DNA of 64,000 bases from positions 1 to 64,000 of the forward strand of contig JAZKYH010000059.1 of the NCBI GenBank assembly GCA_045612065.1, in the 5' to 3' direction. Source of the DNA: UBA1189 sp045612065 (GTDB lineage Bacteria > Bacteroidota > Bacteroidia > Bacteroidales > Bacteroidaceae). Below are positions 1 to 7,562 of this stretch, one piece after another (the stretch's first letter is position 1; every line of letters begins with the position of its first letter). The position numbers and the translations under genes are program-made. Below the pieces are notes generated by a model. That model had not been told where the DNA came from and did not search any database. It saw nothing but the letters and a program-made list of their open reading frames with translations.

Positions 1-140
1 GGGTTGATGAGCACCGTGCTGATGCCCTCTTCGCGCAATGCCTTGAGCGCCTGTGAGCCAGAGTAGTCAAACTCACCAGCCTCACCGATCTTCAGTGCAC
101 CTGAACCCAAGAGCAATACTTTATTGAATTTCTTTTCCAT
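1..140 (-). CDS. carB: Carbamoyl-phosphate synthase large subunit, N-terminal fragment
   Basis: The first 46 codons of a gene that continues beyond the left edge of the window. The peptide begins MEKKFNKVLLLGSGALKIGE and contains the GSGALKIGEAGEFDYSGSQA signature of the first ATP-grasp half of CarB, which makes carbamoyl phosphate for pyrimidine and arginine synthesis. It lies 188 bp downstream of carA on the same strand, the usual carAB order. The ATG at 140 is the only sensible start. The catalytic domains are outside the window, so the integrity of the enzyme cannot be judged. Confidence 0.93.
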   Translation of the reverse strand, partial: MEKKFNKVLLLGSGALKIGEAGEFDYSGSQALKALREEGISTVLIN

Positions 141-180
141 AATAATTCTTTTATATGTACAATTTATAGATTTACAATTT

Positions 181-224
181 ACCATTTATTTACCATTTAT
201 TTACCATTTATTTACCATTTCATT
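181..224. repeat. Four tandem copies of an 11-bp AT-rich unit
   Basis: The unit ACCATTTATTT occurs four times in tandem (the last copy is diverged) in the 188-bp carA-carB junction. The rest of the junction is built from degenerate phrases such as TTGTAAATTGTCAAATTG. No ORF or clear hairpin explains it. It belongs to the operon-junction phrase repeats described in the findings. Confidence 0.85.
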
Positions 225-328
225 ATTTTACAATTTTATCATCGCGAGTTGCAAATTGCTAAATTGTACATCAATTGTAATTTGTAAATTGTCAAATTGT
301 AAATCAATACAGATTGTCAAATGGTAAA

Positions 329-1393
329 TTAGATGAGTTTCATAAAATCGTCCATCAGGTTATCCTTGCGGTAGCCACGGGTGCAAGCCTCGGGGGCAAA
401 CTGTGTGCCGAGCCAGGGCTTCTCCTCGTGACGGATACCGTCGACAGCACCATCGTTGAGGTTGGTGAACATGGCCTTCCATCCTGCGGGGAGTGTGCTC
501 TCCACAACGGCATAGCCCACGTTCTGGTTGGTGATGTAGCAACTGTTAGTACCTGTGAGGCGTGAGGGCTGGTTAGCACCGTGGTGACCGAACTTGAGTT
601 TCTCCACCTGTGCACCTGCTGCCAAGCCGAGCAACTGGTTGCCGAGGCCGATGCCGAGGATGGGCTTGCCTGTCTCCATCGCCTTGCGGATGTTGGCCAC
701 GGTAGCGGTGTAGAGGGCGGGGTTGCCGGGACCTGTGCTCACTACCACTGCGTCGTAGGCGAGGGTAGAGAAGTCGTAGTCGTAAGGTACACGCACCACC
801 TCGAAGCCACGCTCTGCGAGGTTGCGGATAAGGCTGTACTTCACACCGCAGTCTACCACCACCACCTTCTTGGCACCTTCGCCATAGGTAGCGGGCTCTG
901 TGCAAGTAACGGTAGCCGCATAGTTCACGTTGTCATACGCCTCACCCTTGGGCTGCTCGGTAGCATCGCCAATGATAATCTGTCCGCTCATCACACCACC
1001 GTCGCGCAAAGCCTTGGTGATGGCACGGGTATCTACGCCAGTGATGCCGGGCACACCTTCGCGCTTCATCCAAGCGTCGAGGGTCTCCGCAGCGTTCCAG
1101 TGGCTGTATTCTTCACTATAGTCAGTCACGATGAGTCCACTCACCTGAATCTTGTTGCTCTCGAAGAACTTCTCCAAGCCGAGTTCCTTCACTTCGTGTG
1201 AGGGCACGCCATAGTTGCCCACCAACGGATAAGTCAGCACCAAGAGCTGACCAGCATACGCGGCATCCGTCAAACTCTCGGGATAGCCCGTCATAGCCGT
1301 GCAGAACACCACTTCGCCCACTGCAGGCTTCTCGCAGCCAAATGCAGTACCTTCGAAGCGCATTCCATTGTCCAATACTAACGTCGCTTTCAT
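329..1393 (-). CDS. carA: Carbamoyl-phosphate synthase small subunit with a degenerate glutaminase site
   Basis: This 354-residue protein is a full-length CarA: an N-terminal small-subunit domain (about residues 1-150, with AMTGYPESLTD and TYPLVGNYGVP) followed by a class I glutamine amidotransferase domain (about 175-354). CarA normally hydrolyses glutamine and channels ammonia to CarB. The nucleophile-elbow motif, usually GICLGHQ, reads GIGLGNQ here, so residue 249 is Gly instead of Cys (codon GGC). The usual HPEA motif reads FAPEA, so the catalytic His is Ala333; Glu335 remains. The substrate loop KFGHHGANQP is otherwise conserved. The enzyme is predicted unable to hydrolyse glutamine by the classical triad; ammonia dependence or a scaffold role is inferred. 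A promoter and attenuator-like leader lie upstream, and carB follows. Confidence 0.95.
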   Translation of the reverse strand: MKATLVLDNGMRFEGTAFGCEKPAVGEVVFCTAMTGYPESLTDAAYAGQLLVLTYPLVGNYGVPSHEVKELGLEKFFESNKIQVSGLIVTDYSEEYSHWNAAETLDAWMKREGVPGITGVDTRAITKALRDGGVMSGQIIIGDATEQPKGEAYDNVNYAATVTCTEPATYGEGAKKVVVVDCGVKYSLIRNLAERGFEVVRVPYDYDFSTLAYDAVVVSTGPGNPALYTATVANIRKAMETGKPILGIGLGNQLLGLAAGAQVEKLKFGHHGANQPSRLTGTNSCYITNQNVGYAVVESTLPAGWKAMFTNLNDGAVDGIRHEEKPWLGTQFAPEACTRGYRKDNLMDDFMKLI

Positions 1394-1432
1394 GTTATAC
1401 CTTTATATTTATTATATGTTAATGTTCTCTCG

Positions 1433-1481
1433 TTATAAAAAAAATATCCCTTACAGCGACAACGACGCTTGCAAAGGGATA
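1433..1481 (-). terminator. Intrinsic terminator or attenuator in the carA leader
   Basis: On the minus strand an 8-bp perfect stem (arms 1474-1481 and 1445-1452), extended by an inner AGCG/CGCT pairing, is followed by a run of U residues. It sits about 50 nt before the carA start codon and downstream of two candidate promoters. That is the position of a transcription attenuator rather than of a terminator for an upstream minus-strand gene, since none exists there. Whether it responds to pyrimidines or arginine cannot be told from sequence. Confidence 0.6.
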
Positions 1482-1510
1482 ACACTCAATAACAAAAAAA
1501 GCAAAGATTT

Positions 1511-1542
1511 CAAAGATACCGACTGTCTGTCATCGATAGCAA
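1511..1542 (-). promoter_or_regulatory. Candidate carA promoter P2
   Basis: The minus strand shows TATCTTTG at 1518-1511, matching the Bacteroidetes -7 consensus TAnnTTTG, with TTG at 1542-1540, 21 nt upstream. A transcript from here would carry a leader of roughly 110 nt containing the terminator-like hairpin. Confidence 0.5.
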
Positions 1543-1594
1543 CACATCCCAGAGGATACTGCTTCGTGGCCTCCGTAGGAGCCCCTTTCGACAG
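1527..1594 (-). ncRNA. Possible structured leader RNA (three-way junction)
   Basis: The minus-strand transcript can form a closing stem (GACAG 1527-1531 side with CTGTC 1590-1594 side) enclosing two hairpins: a bulged GGC-CTCC/GGAG stem at 1568-1583 and a GCA-ATCC/GGAT stem at 1539-1562. The leader also holds an open frame of 56 codons starting at 1621, so a leader-peptide explanation is equally possible. I do not recognise a named riboswitch class. Confidence 0.3.
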
Positions 1595-1645
1595 CCAATG
1601 TTCGAATAGATGCAACTTCATAAACTCTACTTTTCTTAGTTCGTG

Positions 1646-1653
1646 CAAAGTTA
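1646..1653 (-). promoter_or_regulatory. Candidate carA promoter P1 (-7 element)
   Basis: TAACTTTG on the minus strand matches TAnnTTTG exactly and is followed by C, as is common in Bacteroidetes. The -33 region is weak. Transcription from here would give a leader of about 245 nt that includes the putative three-way junction and the terminator hairpin. Confidence 0.5.
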
Positions 1654-1836
1654 TGAATAATTTTTCATTTCACCACACCTTTCTGCCTATTTATTTTCGG
1701 TAAAAATGTATAAGAACAGTGAAGGTGTTGATATTGGTAGGCAACGTTGTGTTGGCTGCGAATGAATAAGGGTAAAACTTTATCTTCGGGGCGAAGGATT
1801 TTTTTTGTATTCTGCGAATCTTTACAAAATAAATAC

Positions 1837-1844
1837 TACTTTTG
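1837..1844 (+). promoter_or_regulatory. Promoter of the RelA/SpoT homologue gene (-7 element)
   Basis: TACTTTTG matches the Bacteroidetes -7 consensus and lies 25 nt before the ATG at 1870. Because it falls inside the longest possible reading frame (which opens at 1747), it argues that the true start is 1870. Confidence 0.6.
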
Positions 1845-1869
1845 CGTTTGTCTTCTTAAGAAAACGACT

Positions 1870-3753
1870 ATGATAGACTATGACAAGATGGTGACGGATG
1901 CAAGGGACGAACTCTTTGCTTGCGTAGAGAAACGGAGATTCAATGCTGAAGAGATTGATAGTGTGCATCGTGCTTATGCACTGGCCGAGGAGGCCCATCG
2001 CCCCCAACGCCGTAAGAGTGGCGAGCCTTACATACTCCATCCCATAGCGGTAGCGATGATTGTGGCCAACGAGATTGGTCTCGGGGCCGAGCCCATCTGT
2101 GCTGCTCTGCTGCACGATGTGGTGGAGGATACCGACCATACGGTGAAGGAGATACGCGAGATGTTTGGCGACGATGTGGCCACGCTTGTCAATGTGGTGA
2201 CGAAAAAGAAGAAAAAGCACTATGAGACCTCGCTGCAGGTCGACAACTACAAGCAGATGTTGCAGTCTATCCATTACGATATTCGTGCCTTGCTCATCAA
2301 ACTTGCCGACCGTCTGCACAATATGCGTACCTTGAAGTCGATGTTGCCGCACAAGCAACTGAAGATTGCTTCGGAGACCGACTACTTTTACGCTCCTTTG
2401 GCCAACCGCCTTGGATTGTATCAGGTGAAGACGGAACTGGAGAACCTCAGTTTCCGCTACCGTCAGCCCAACGAGTATGAGGAGGTCAAGAACTATATCA
2501 CACGTTATGTCGAGAAGCATGCCGCTGCGGCAGAGGCATGGATGAAACCCATACGCGAGGTGCTGGCACTGCGCGGTATCAATGCTACTGTGGTGTGTGA
2601 GCCGCGTTCGGCTTACTCCATCTGGGCCAAGACTCAGGAGGATAGCATCTCGTTGAGCGAGGTGGAGCACATACGTATCGTACACATCAATTATGAGAAC
2701 TGGCGCGAACTGGAGATGAACGAGAAGGAGATGGCGCTTTTCATCTACTCGCTCATTACCAATATCTATTCGGAGAAGCCCAGCAGCATGAACAGTTACC
2801 TTGACGTGCCGAAGGATAACAACTACCGTAGCCTGCACTGCAAGCTGATGGGTAACGAAGGACGTTGGATGGAGGTGCACATCGCCTCTACGGAGATGAG
2901 GGAAATCTCCAACCACGGCTGTCTCATCGGACGTGAACGTAATGTGGAGCGTTGGCTCGACAACTTCCGTCGCGTATTGAAGGAATTGGCCGACCAAGGT
3001 AAGAGTGGTGTGTTCATGGAGGATGTGCGCTCGACCTTCTATGAAGACGACATCTATGTGTTCACTCCCCAAGGTAAGATGGTGGTGCTGCCCAAGGGTG
3101 CCACGGCTATCGACTTTGCCTTCGAGATACACAACAAGGTGGGCGAACAGATGAAGTTTGCTGTTATCAATGACAGGCTCTGCTCGGTGAAGACTAAGTT
3201 GCAGAAGGGCGACCGTGTGCGCATTGGTACTGATGAGACGCCTTCTATCGATGCCTCTTGGCTCGACCACGTCATCACCTACAAGGCACGAGCGGGTATA
3301 CGCCGTTACCTTAACAGACACTCTTCCTTGAGTGTGGGTGACTTGGTGCTGTGTCCCGAATGTAAGCCCATCTCGGGTGATGAGGTTATCGGATTCCGCC
3401 TTCCCGACGGACGTACCGAGGTGCATCAGTGTCATTGTCGAAAAGCCATCTCGATGGCTGCCGAGGCGGGTGACAGCATTGAGAAGGAGGTGGACATGCG
3501 CGAGTTTGAGAAGATGTCATTCCCGGTGAAGTTCCACGTCGAGTCGGTTAATAAGAACCAGTTGCTGCTCACCATCGTTTCGCTCGTGTCGGAGAAGATG
3601 GGGCTTAGCCTCGGAAATCTGCACTCTACGATCGAAGATGACATTGTGTCGACCGATTTTGAGGTATTCGTTCATTCTCACGACGATATCAGCCAACTCA
3701 AGAATGCCCTTACCGCACTGCCTCATGTCTATGGACTGAGAACGCAATTTTAA
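1870..3753 (+). CDS. RelA/SpoT-family protein with intact hydrolase and degenerate synthetase motifs
   Basis: A 627-residue long RSH protein acting in (p)ppGpp metabolism. The HD hydrolase domain (about 30-190) is intact: HD at 82-83 within ALLHDVVEDT, KSGEPYILHP, and KLADRLHNMRTL. The synthetase region (about 215-345) is eroded: the usual GRxKxxYSI reads EPRSAYSIW, QIRT of the xVQIRT segment is EVHIAS, and AExGxAAHW reads ISNHGCLIG, while YRSLH survives. A TGS domain (about 393-455), a Cys-rich segment (CPEC...CHC) and a C-terminal ACT domain (about 550-627) follow. The prediction is a (p)ppGpp hydrolase or regulator with little synthetase activity. Bacteroidetes commonly carry two long RSH proteins, so this would be the SpoT-like one. 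Start chosen from the promoter at 1837. Confidence 0.88.
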   Translation: MIDYDKMVTDARDELFACVEKRRFNAEEIDSVHRAYALAEEAHRPQRRKSGEPYILHPIAVAMIVANEIGLGAEPICAALLHDVVEDTDHTVKEIREMFGDDVATLVNVVTKKKKKHYETSLQVDNYKQMLQSIHYDIRALLIKLADRLHNMRTLKSMLPHKQLKIASETDYFYAPLANRLGLYQVKTELENLSFRYRQPNEYEEVKNYITRYVEKHAAAAEAWMKPIREVLALRGINATVVCEPRSAYSIWAKTQEDSISLSEVEHIRIVHINYENWRELEMNEKEMALFIYSLITNIYSEKPSSMNSYLDVPKDNNYRSLHCKLMGNEGRWMEVHIASTEMREISNHGCLIGRERNVERWLDNFRRVLKELADQGKSGVFMEDVRSTFYEDDIYVFTPQGKMVVLPKGATAIDFAFEIHNKVGEQMKFAVINDRLCSVKTKLQKGDRVRIGTDETPSIDASWLDHVITYKARAGIRRYLNRHSSLSVGDLVLCPECKPISGDEVIGFRLPDGRTEVHQCHCRKAISMAAEAGDSIEKEVDMREFEKMSFPVKFHVESVNKNQLLLTIVSLVSEKMGLSLGNLHSTIEDDIVSTDFEVFVHSHDDISQLKNALTALPHVYGLRTQF

Positions 3754-3763
3754 TGATGATTTG

Positions 3764-4402
3764 ATGAAGCGTCTATTATATACTTTATTGCTACTTGTTG
3801 TCGTTGGTGTTCATGCCTCTGCCCGCACTCCGATGCGTGGGTGGTTGGCAGCGATGCCCGACTCGGTGATGCCTCTGCTCACCAGGAACAACCGTTTGGA
3901 CTTTATCGATTTCTACGACGCCAAGATGGAGGCCGTGGTAACCAATAGGCTGGAGAGTAAGTCGAGCATGACTGCGCTCACCGATGACTTCGTGCAGATT
4001 AGTTATACCAAGTCTACCGACGTGGCCATGAAACTCCTTCCGGTGAACGACTCTACCGATATTCTTTGTTTGGTGACCACCGTAAAGGCTTTGGCCGATG
4101 ATAGCCGTATAGCCTTCTATGATGCGCAGTGGAGGCCGTTGGATGCTGCATCCTATATCACTGAACCAAGCATGGACGATTTTCGTTCTACCTTGCAGGG
4201 CGACTCGGCTCAGTGGGTATGGGGCAAGATGGATATCTTCTTCCGAACCTATCGCCTCGATGCCGAGAGTTCCGAGTTGAAGTGTGTGCTCACCACACCC
4301 GATTATCTCTCCAAGGAGGATAGGGAAGAGGTGGCCCCTTATGTCCGCCAAGAACCTCTTGTCTACCGTTGGATTAATGGCAAATATCTCCGTAATGAAT
4401 AA
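3764..4402 (+). CDS. DUF3256-family secreted protein of unknown function
   Basis: A protein of 212 residues with an N-terminal hydrophobic signal peptide (LLYTLLLLVVVGVHASA) and a mature region resembling the Bacteroidetes-restricted DUF3256 family. No catalytic motif is evident. A TTG codon at 3761 precedes the ATG at 3764, which is preferred. The gene starts 10 bp after the RelA/SpoT homologue and overlaps mnmA by 8 bp, so the three are probably co-transcribed. The family assignment is from memory of sequence style. Confidence 0.8.
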   Translation: MKRLLYTLLLLVVVGVHASARTPMRGWLAAMPDSVMPLLTRNNRLDFIDFYDAKMEAVVTNRLESKSSMTALTDDFVQISYTKSTDVAMKLLPVNDSTDILCLVTTVKALADDSRIAFYDAQWRPLDAASYITEPSMDDFRSTLQGDSAQWVWGKMDIFFRTYRLDAESSELKCVLTTPDYLSKEDREEVAPYVRQEPLVYRWINGKYLRNE

Positions 4403-5492
4403 CCGTCGCGTACTCATCGGGATGAGTGGTGGCATCGACAGTACCGCCGCCTGTCTCATGCTCCAGGAGCAGGGCTACGAGGTGGTAGGTGTCACCATGC
4501 GTGTCTTTGACCTTGCTTCAGGGCTTGATGAGGAGGGAACGCCGCGTTTCATCACTGAGGCGCGCGAGGTGGCTGACAGACTCGGTGTCGAGCATCATGT
4601 GACCGATGAACGTGAGGGCTTCCGTGACAAGATAGTACAATATTTTATTGACGAGTATATGCAGGGCCGCACGCCCAACCCCTGTGTCATGTGCAACCCC
4701 CTGTTCAAGTTTCGCGTGCTCACCGAGTGGGCCGACCGTCTCGGCTGTGCCTACATCGCTACGGGGCATTATGTGCAGACCCTCTGTGAGGATAATCATT
4801 ACTACATCGTCACTGGTGACGATCCGCAGAAAGACCAGAGTTACTTCCTTTGGGGACTCGGTCAGGAGGTGCTGTCGCGTTGTGTCTTTCCCTTGGGTGG
4901 ATGGAAGAAACCCGATGTGCGCCAATACCTTGCCGATAAGGGCTTTGCCCTCAAGGCCAAGGAGGGCGAGAGCATGGAGGTGTGCTTCATTGAAGGCGAT
5001 TACCGCGACTTCCTGCGCGAGCATTGTCCTGAGATTGACCGTCGGGTAGGGCAGGGCAAGTTTGTCGATAGTGCGGGCCGCACTTTGGGTGTCCATCAGG
5101 GCTATCCCTACTATACCATCGGTCAGCGCAAGGGTCTTGGCATTGCCCTGGGCAAGCCTGCTTATGTGCTCAAACTCAACCCCGAGAAGAACACCGTGAT
5201 GCTGGGCGATGCCCAAGGACTTGTCACGCAATATATGCTCATCGAGGGACTCAAGGTGGTTGATCCTGAACGCTTTGCCACTGAAGGTTGCCTCTCTGTG
5301 CGTATCCGCTATCGCAGCAGGTCGGTGCCATGTAGCATCGTGCGCGAAGTTGAGGATGGCCGCGTGCTCGTACGTTTCGACGAAGAGGTCTCATCCGTTA
5401 CTCCCGGTCAGTCTGCTGTCTTCTACGTTGGCAACCGCCTTGTAGGCGGGGCTTTCATCGCCTCACAACGCGGTATCGGGCAGTGGATTTAG
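4395..5492 (+). CDS. mnmA: tRNA-specific 2-thiouridylase MnmA
   Basis: This 365-residue enzyme makes the s2U34 modification in tRNA Lys, Glu and Gln. Visible motifs are the PP-loop GMSGGIDST at residues 9-17, the first catalytic Cys in NPCVMCN, the ATGHYV segment, and the second Cys in MEVCFIEG, followed by the C-terminal beta-barrel domain (GQRKGLGIALG). Length is typical (355-375). The longer frame opening at 4284 lies inside the preceding gene; the ATG at 4395 gives the normal N-terminus. Bacteroidetes often carry two or more MnmA paralogues, so this may be one of several. Confidence 0.93.
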   Translation: MNNRRVLIGMSGGIDSTAACLMLQEQGYEVVGVTMRVFDLASGLDEEGTPRFITEAREVADRLGVEHHVTDEREGFRDKIVQYFIDEYMQGRTPNPCVMCNPLFKFRVLTEWADRLGCAYIATGHYVQTLCEDNHYYIVTGDDPQKDQSYFLWGLGQEVLSRCVFPLGGWKKPDVRQYLADKGFALKAKEGESMEVCFIEGDYRDFLREHCPEIDRRVGQGKFVDSAGRTLGVHQGYPYYTIGQRKGLGIALGKPAYVLKLNPEKNTVMLGDAQGLVTQYMLIEGLKVVDPERFATEGCLSVRIRYRSRSVPCSIVREVEDGRVLVRFDEEVSSVTPGQSAVFYVGNRLVGGAFIASQRGIGQWI

Positions 5493-5800
5493 GATATAGG
5501 TTAATGATTATAGCTTAACAACTTCGTTGTTGAGCTTTGGCTGCGCTCGCTGAGCGATTTGTAAGTACACTTACATCGCGCTCGTTGGCACAAACCTTAA
5601 AGGTTGTGGGTTATAGAATGACATTCTCCCATAACCTCTCGCCTATAATCCCATTGCTATCTGTGGTTTTCAAAAATTTGCATCTCTTGTAGGTTTGTGT
5701 CTATAAAGCAAAAAATTACGTTATAATTCGTTTATTTTCTTTTCATATTCATTAATGTTTTTGTACCTTTGCATCTTCAAATTTGAAAAGGTATTAGTAA
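5493..5800. other. Intergenic region with two hairpins and the glycogen synthase promoter
   Basis: There is no gene here. Two strong hairpins occur: 5512-5536 (11-bp arms AGCTTAACAAC/GTTGTTGAGCT with one mismatch) and 5552-5583 (a stem containing the perfect palindrome GTAAGTACACTTAC). A third potential stem pairs GGTTAT near 5607 with ATAACC near 5629. None is followed by a good U-tract, so they look like palindromic repeats more than terminators. The promoter at 5764 closes the region. Confidence 0.7.
5764..5771 (+). promoter_or_regulatory. Glycogen synthase promoter (-7 element)
   Basis: TACCTTTG, followed by C, matches TAnnTTTG. It lies 29 nt upstream of the ATG at 5801. The -33 position holds only a T-rich stretch. 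Confidence 0.6.
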
Positions 5801-7462
5801 ATGAGTGCAAATAAAAAGACCCCCGACTATATATTCGAGGTAAGTTGGGAGGTTTGTAATAAGGTTGGTGGTATATACACCGTACTTTCTACAAGGGCTA
5901 AGACTATTCTCACACAGACAAATGCCCAATTAATGTTTATCGGTCCTGATCTCTGGAAGGAGACTGAGAACCCTCTCTTCAAGGAAGACAAGCGTCTTTT
6001 GGCTGGATGGCGCAAGAAGGCCACCGAAGAGGGTTTCGAGATACGCATCGGCCGCTGGAATATCCCCGGTGAACCCGTTGCCGTTTTGGTTGGCTTTACT
6101 CCTTATTATAATATAAAGAACGAGATTTACGCTGAGGCGTGGAATCTCTTCGGTGTGGATTCGCTCCATGCCTATGGCGACTACGATGAGGCCAGCATGT
6201 TCTCTTATGCTGCAGCCCGTGTAGCCGAGAGCTATTACAACCACATCATTGCCAAGGATGCCAAGAAGGGCAACAACCCCAAGGTTATCTACCAGGCACA
6301 TGAGTGGATGACGGGTCTCGGTGCACTCTTCCTGAAGCACTGGATTCCCTCTATCGCCACCATCTTCACCACCCATGCCACCTCGATAGGTCGTTCTATC
6401 GCGGGCAACATGAAGCCCCTCTACGACTACATGAGCGGCTACAATGGCGACCAGATGGCGAGCGAACTCAATATGGAGTCAAAGCACTCTATCGAGAAGC
6501 AATCAGCACACCGTGTCGACTGCTTCACCACTGTGAGCGAAATCACCGACATCGAGTGCACCCAGTTGCTCGAGAAGCCTGCCGACGTTATCCTCGTCAA
6601 TGGTTTCGAGGATGACTTCGTGCCCAAGGGTGCTGCCTTCACCGCTAAGCGCAAGGAGGCCCGTAAGGTGATGTTGAATGTGGCCAGCCACCTTCTCGGT
6701 CAGCAGTTTGCTGATGACACCATCATCGTGTCTACCGGTGGCCGCTACGAGTTCCGCAACAAGGGTATCGACATCCTTTTGGAGTCATTGAAGCGCCTTG
6801 CCGATGAGCCCTCGCTCGACCGCGACGTGTTGGCCTTCATCAACGTGCCCGCATGGGTTAAGGGGCCCCGCAAGGATCTTCAGGAGCGTCTCGAGAGTCC
6901 GTTGCATTCAGTGACACCGCTCGACACTCCCGTCATCAGCCACGAGCTCTACAACATGGACGACGACAAGGCTCTCTCCATGATGCGTGCCATTGGTTTG
7001 AACAACGACCCCAGCAGCCGCGTCAAGGTGATTTTCGTACCTTGCTACCTCAATGGTAACGATGGCATCTTCAACTTGCCCTACTACGACCTGTTGCCCG
7101 GTGACGACCTTGCTGTATATCCCTCATACTATGAGCCTTGGGGTTATACTCCGCTCGAGAGCGTAGCCTTCCACGTGCCCACCATCACCACCGACCTCGC
7201 AGGTTTCGGACTTTGGGCCAACTCGCTCAAGGGCGCGTACAGCCAGCTCGAAGATGGTGTGAAGGTTGTGCACCGCACCGACAGCAACTGGAATGAGGCT
7301 GCCGACGAAATCAAGAACACCATCCTTGCCTTCACCAAGATGGACGACAAGATGGTTGCCGACCTCCGTCGCCGCGCATCGGCCATTGCCAAGAAGGCCC
7401 TCTGGGATAAGTTTGTGAAATATTACCTCGAGGCATACGACATCGCTTTGAGCAAGATTTAA
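5801..7462 (+). CDS. Glycogen synthase, GT3 family (eukaryote-like)
   Basis: A 553-residue glycosyltransferase of the GT3 family, the type found in fungi and animals and also in Bacteroidetes; it elongates alpha-1,4-glucan from a nucleotide sugar. Evidence is the N-terminal FEVSWEVCNKVGGIYTVLST nucleotide-sugar loop, QAHEWMTGLGALFLK, TTHATSIGRSIAGN, VNGFEDDF, and the C-terminal YYEPWGYTPLESVAFHVP segment carrying the E-x7-E pair. It is followed 100 bp later by glucan phosphorylase, so synthesis and breakdown are adjacent. No branching enzyme or ADP-glucose pyrophosphorylase lies in the window. Confidence 0.92.
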   Translation: MSANKKTPDYIFEVSWEVCNKVGGIYTVLSTRAKTILTQTNAQLMFIGPDLWKETENPLFKEDKRLLAGWRKKATEEGFEIRIGRWNIPGEPVAVLVGFTPYYNIKNEIYAEAWNLFGVDSLHAYGDYDEASMFSYAAARVAESYYNHIIAKDAKKGNNPKVIYQAHEWMTGLGALFLKHWIPSIATIFTTHATSIGRSIAGNMKPLYDYMSGYNGDQMASELNMESKHSIEKQSAHRVDCFTTVSEITDIECTQLLEKPADVILVNGFEDDFVPKGAAFTAKRKEARKVMLNVASHLLGQQFADDTIIVSTGGRYEFRNKGIDILLESLKRLADEPSLDRDVLAFINVPAWVKGPRKDLQERLESPLHSVTPLDTPVISHELYNMDDDKALSMMRAIGLNNDPSSRVKVIFVPCYLNGNDGIFNLPYYDLLPGDDLAVYPSYYEPWGYTPLESVAFHVPTITTDLAGFGLWANSLKGAYSQLEDGVKVVHRTDSNWNEAADEIKNTILAFTKMDDKMVADLRRRASAIAKKALWDKFVKYYLEAYDIALSKI

Positions 7463-7478
7463 CGAAAACGATAACGAA

Positions 7479-7520
7479 GACGAAAACAGTGGACTGTTGT
7501 CCGTAGTCTGTTGTCTTTTG
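7479..7520. repeat. Junction phrase repeat (ACAACAGAC type)
   Basis: The junction between the two glycogen genes carries GTCTGTTGTCTTTTGAC-type sequence. Its reverse complement, with the core GACAACAGAC, recurs at 55245-55325 and inside the 4-alpha-glucanotransferase gene near 18010. Confidence 0.55.
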
Positions 7521-7562
7521 ACAAAACTAAGTAAGAAACAATCATTAGTTAACTATTGTGAT

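Noticed and set aside
181..224. Tandem repeat considered as a CRISPR array
   Set aside because: Units are 11 bp without spacers, and no cas genes are present.
1822..3435. Long minus-strand open frame (537 codons) opposite the RelA/SpoT homologue gene
   Set aside because: It is an antisense shadow of a gene with clear conserved domains; the translation is rich in His, Leu and Arg with no recognisable motif.
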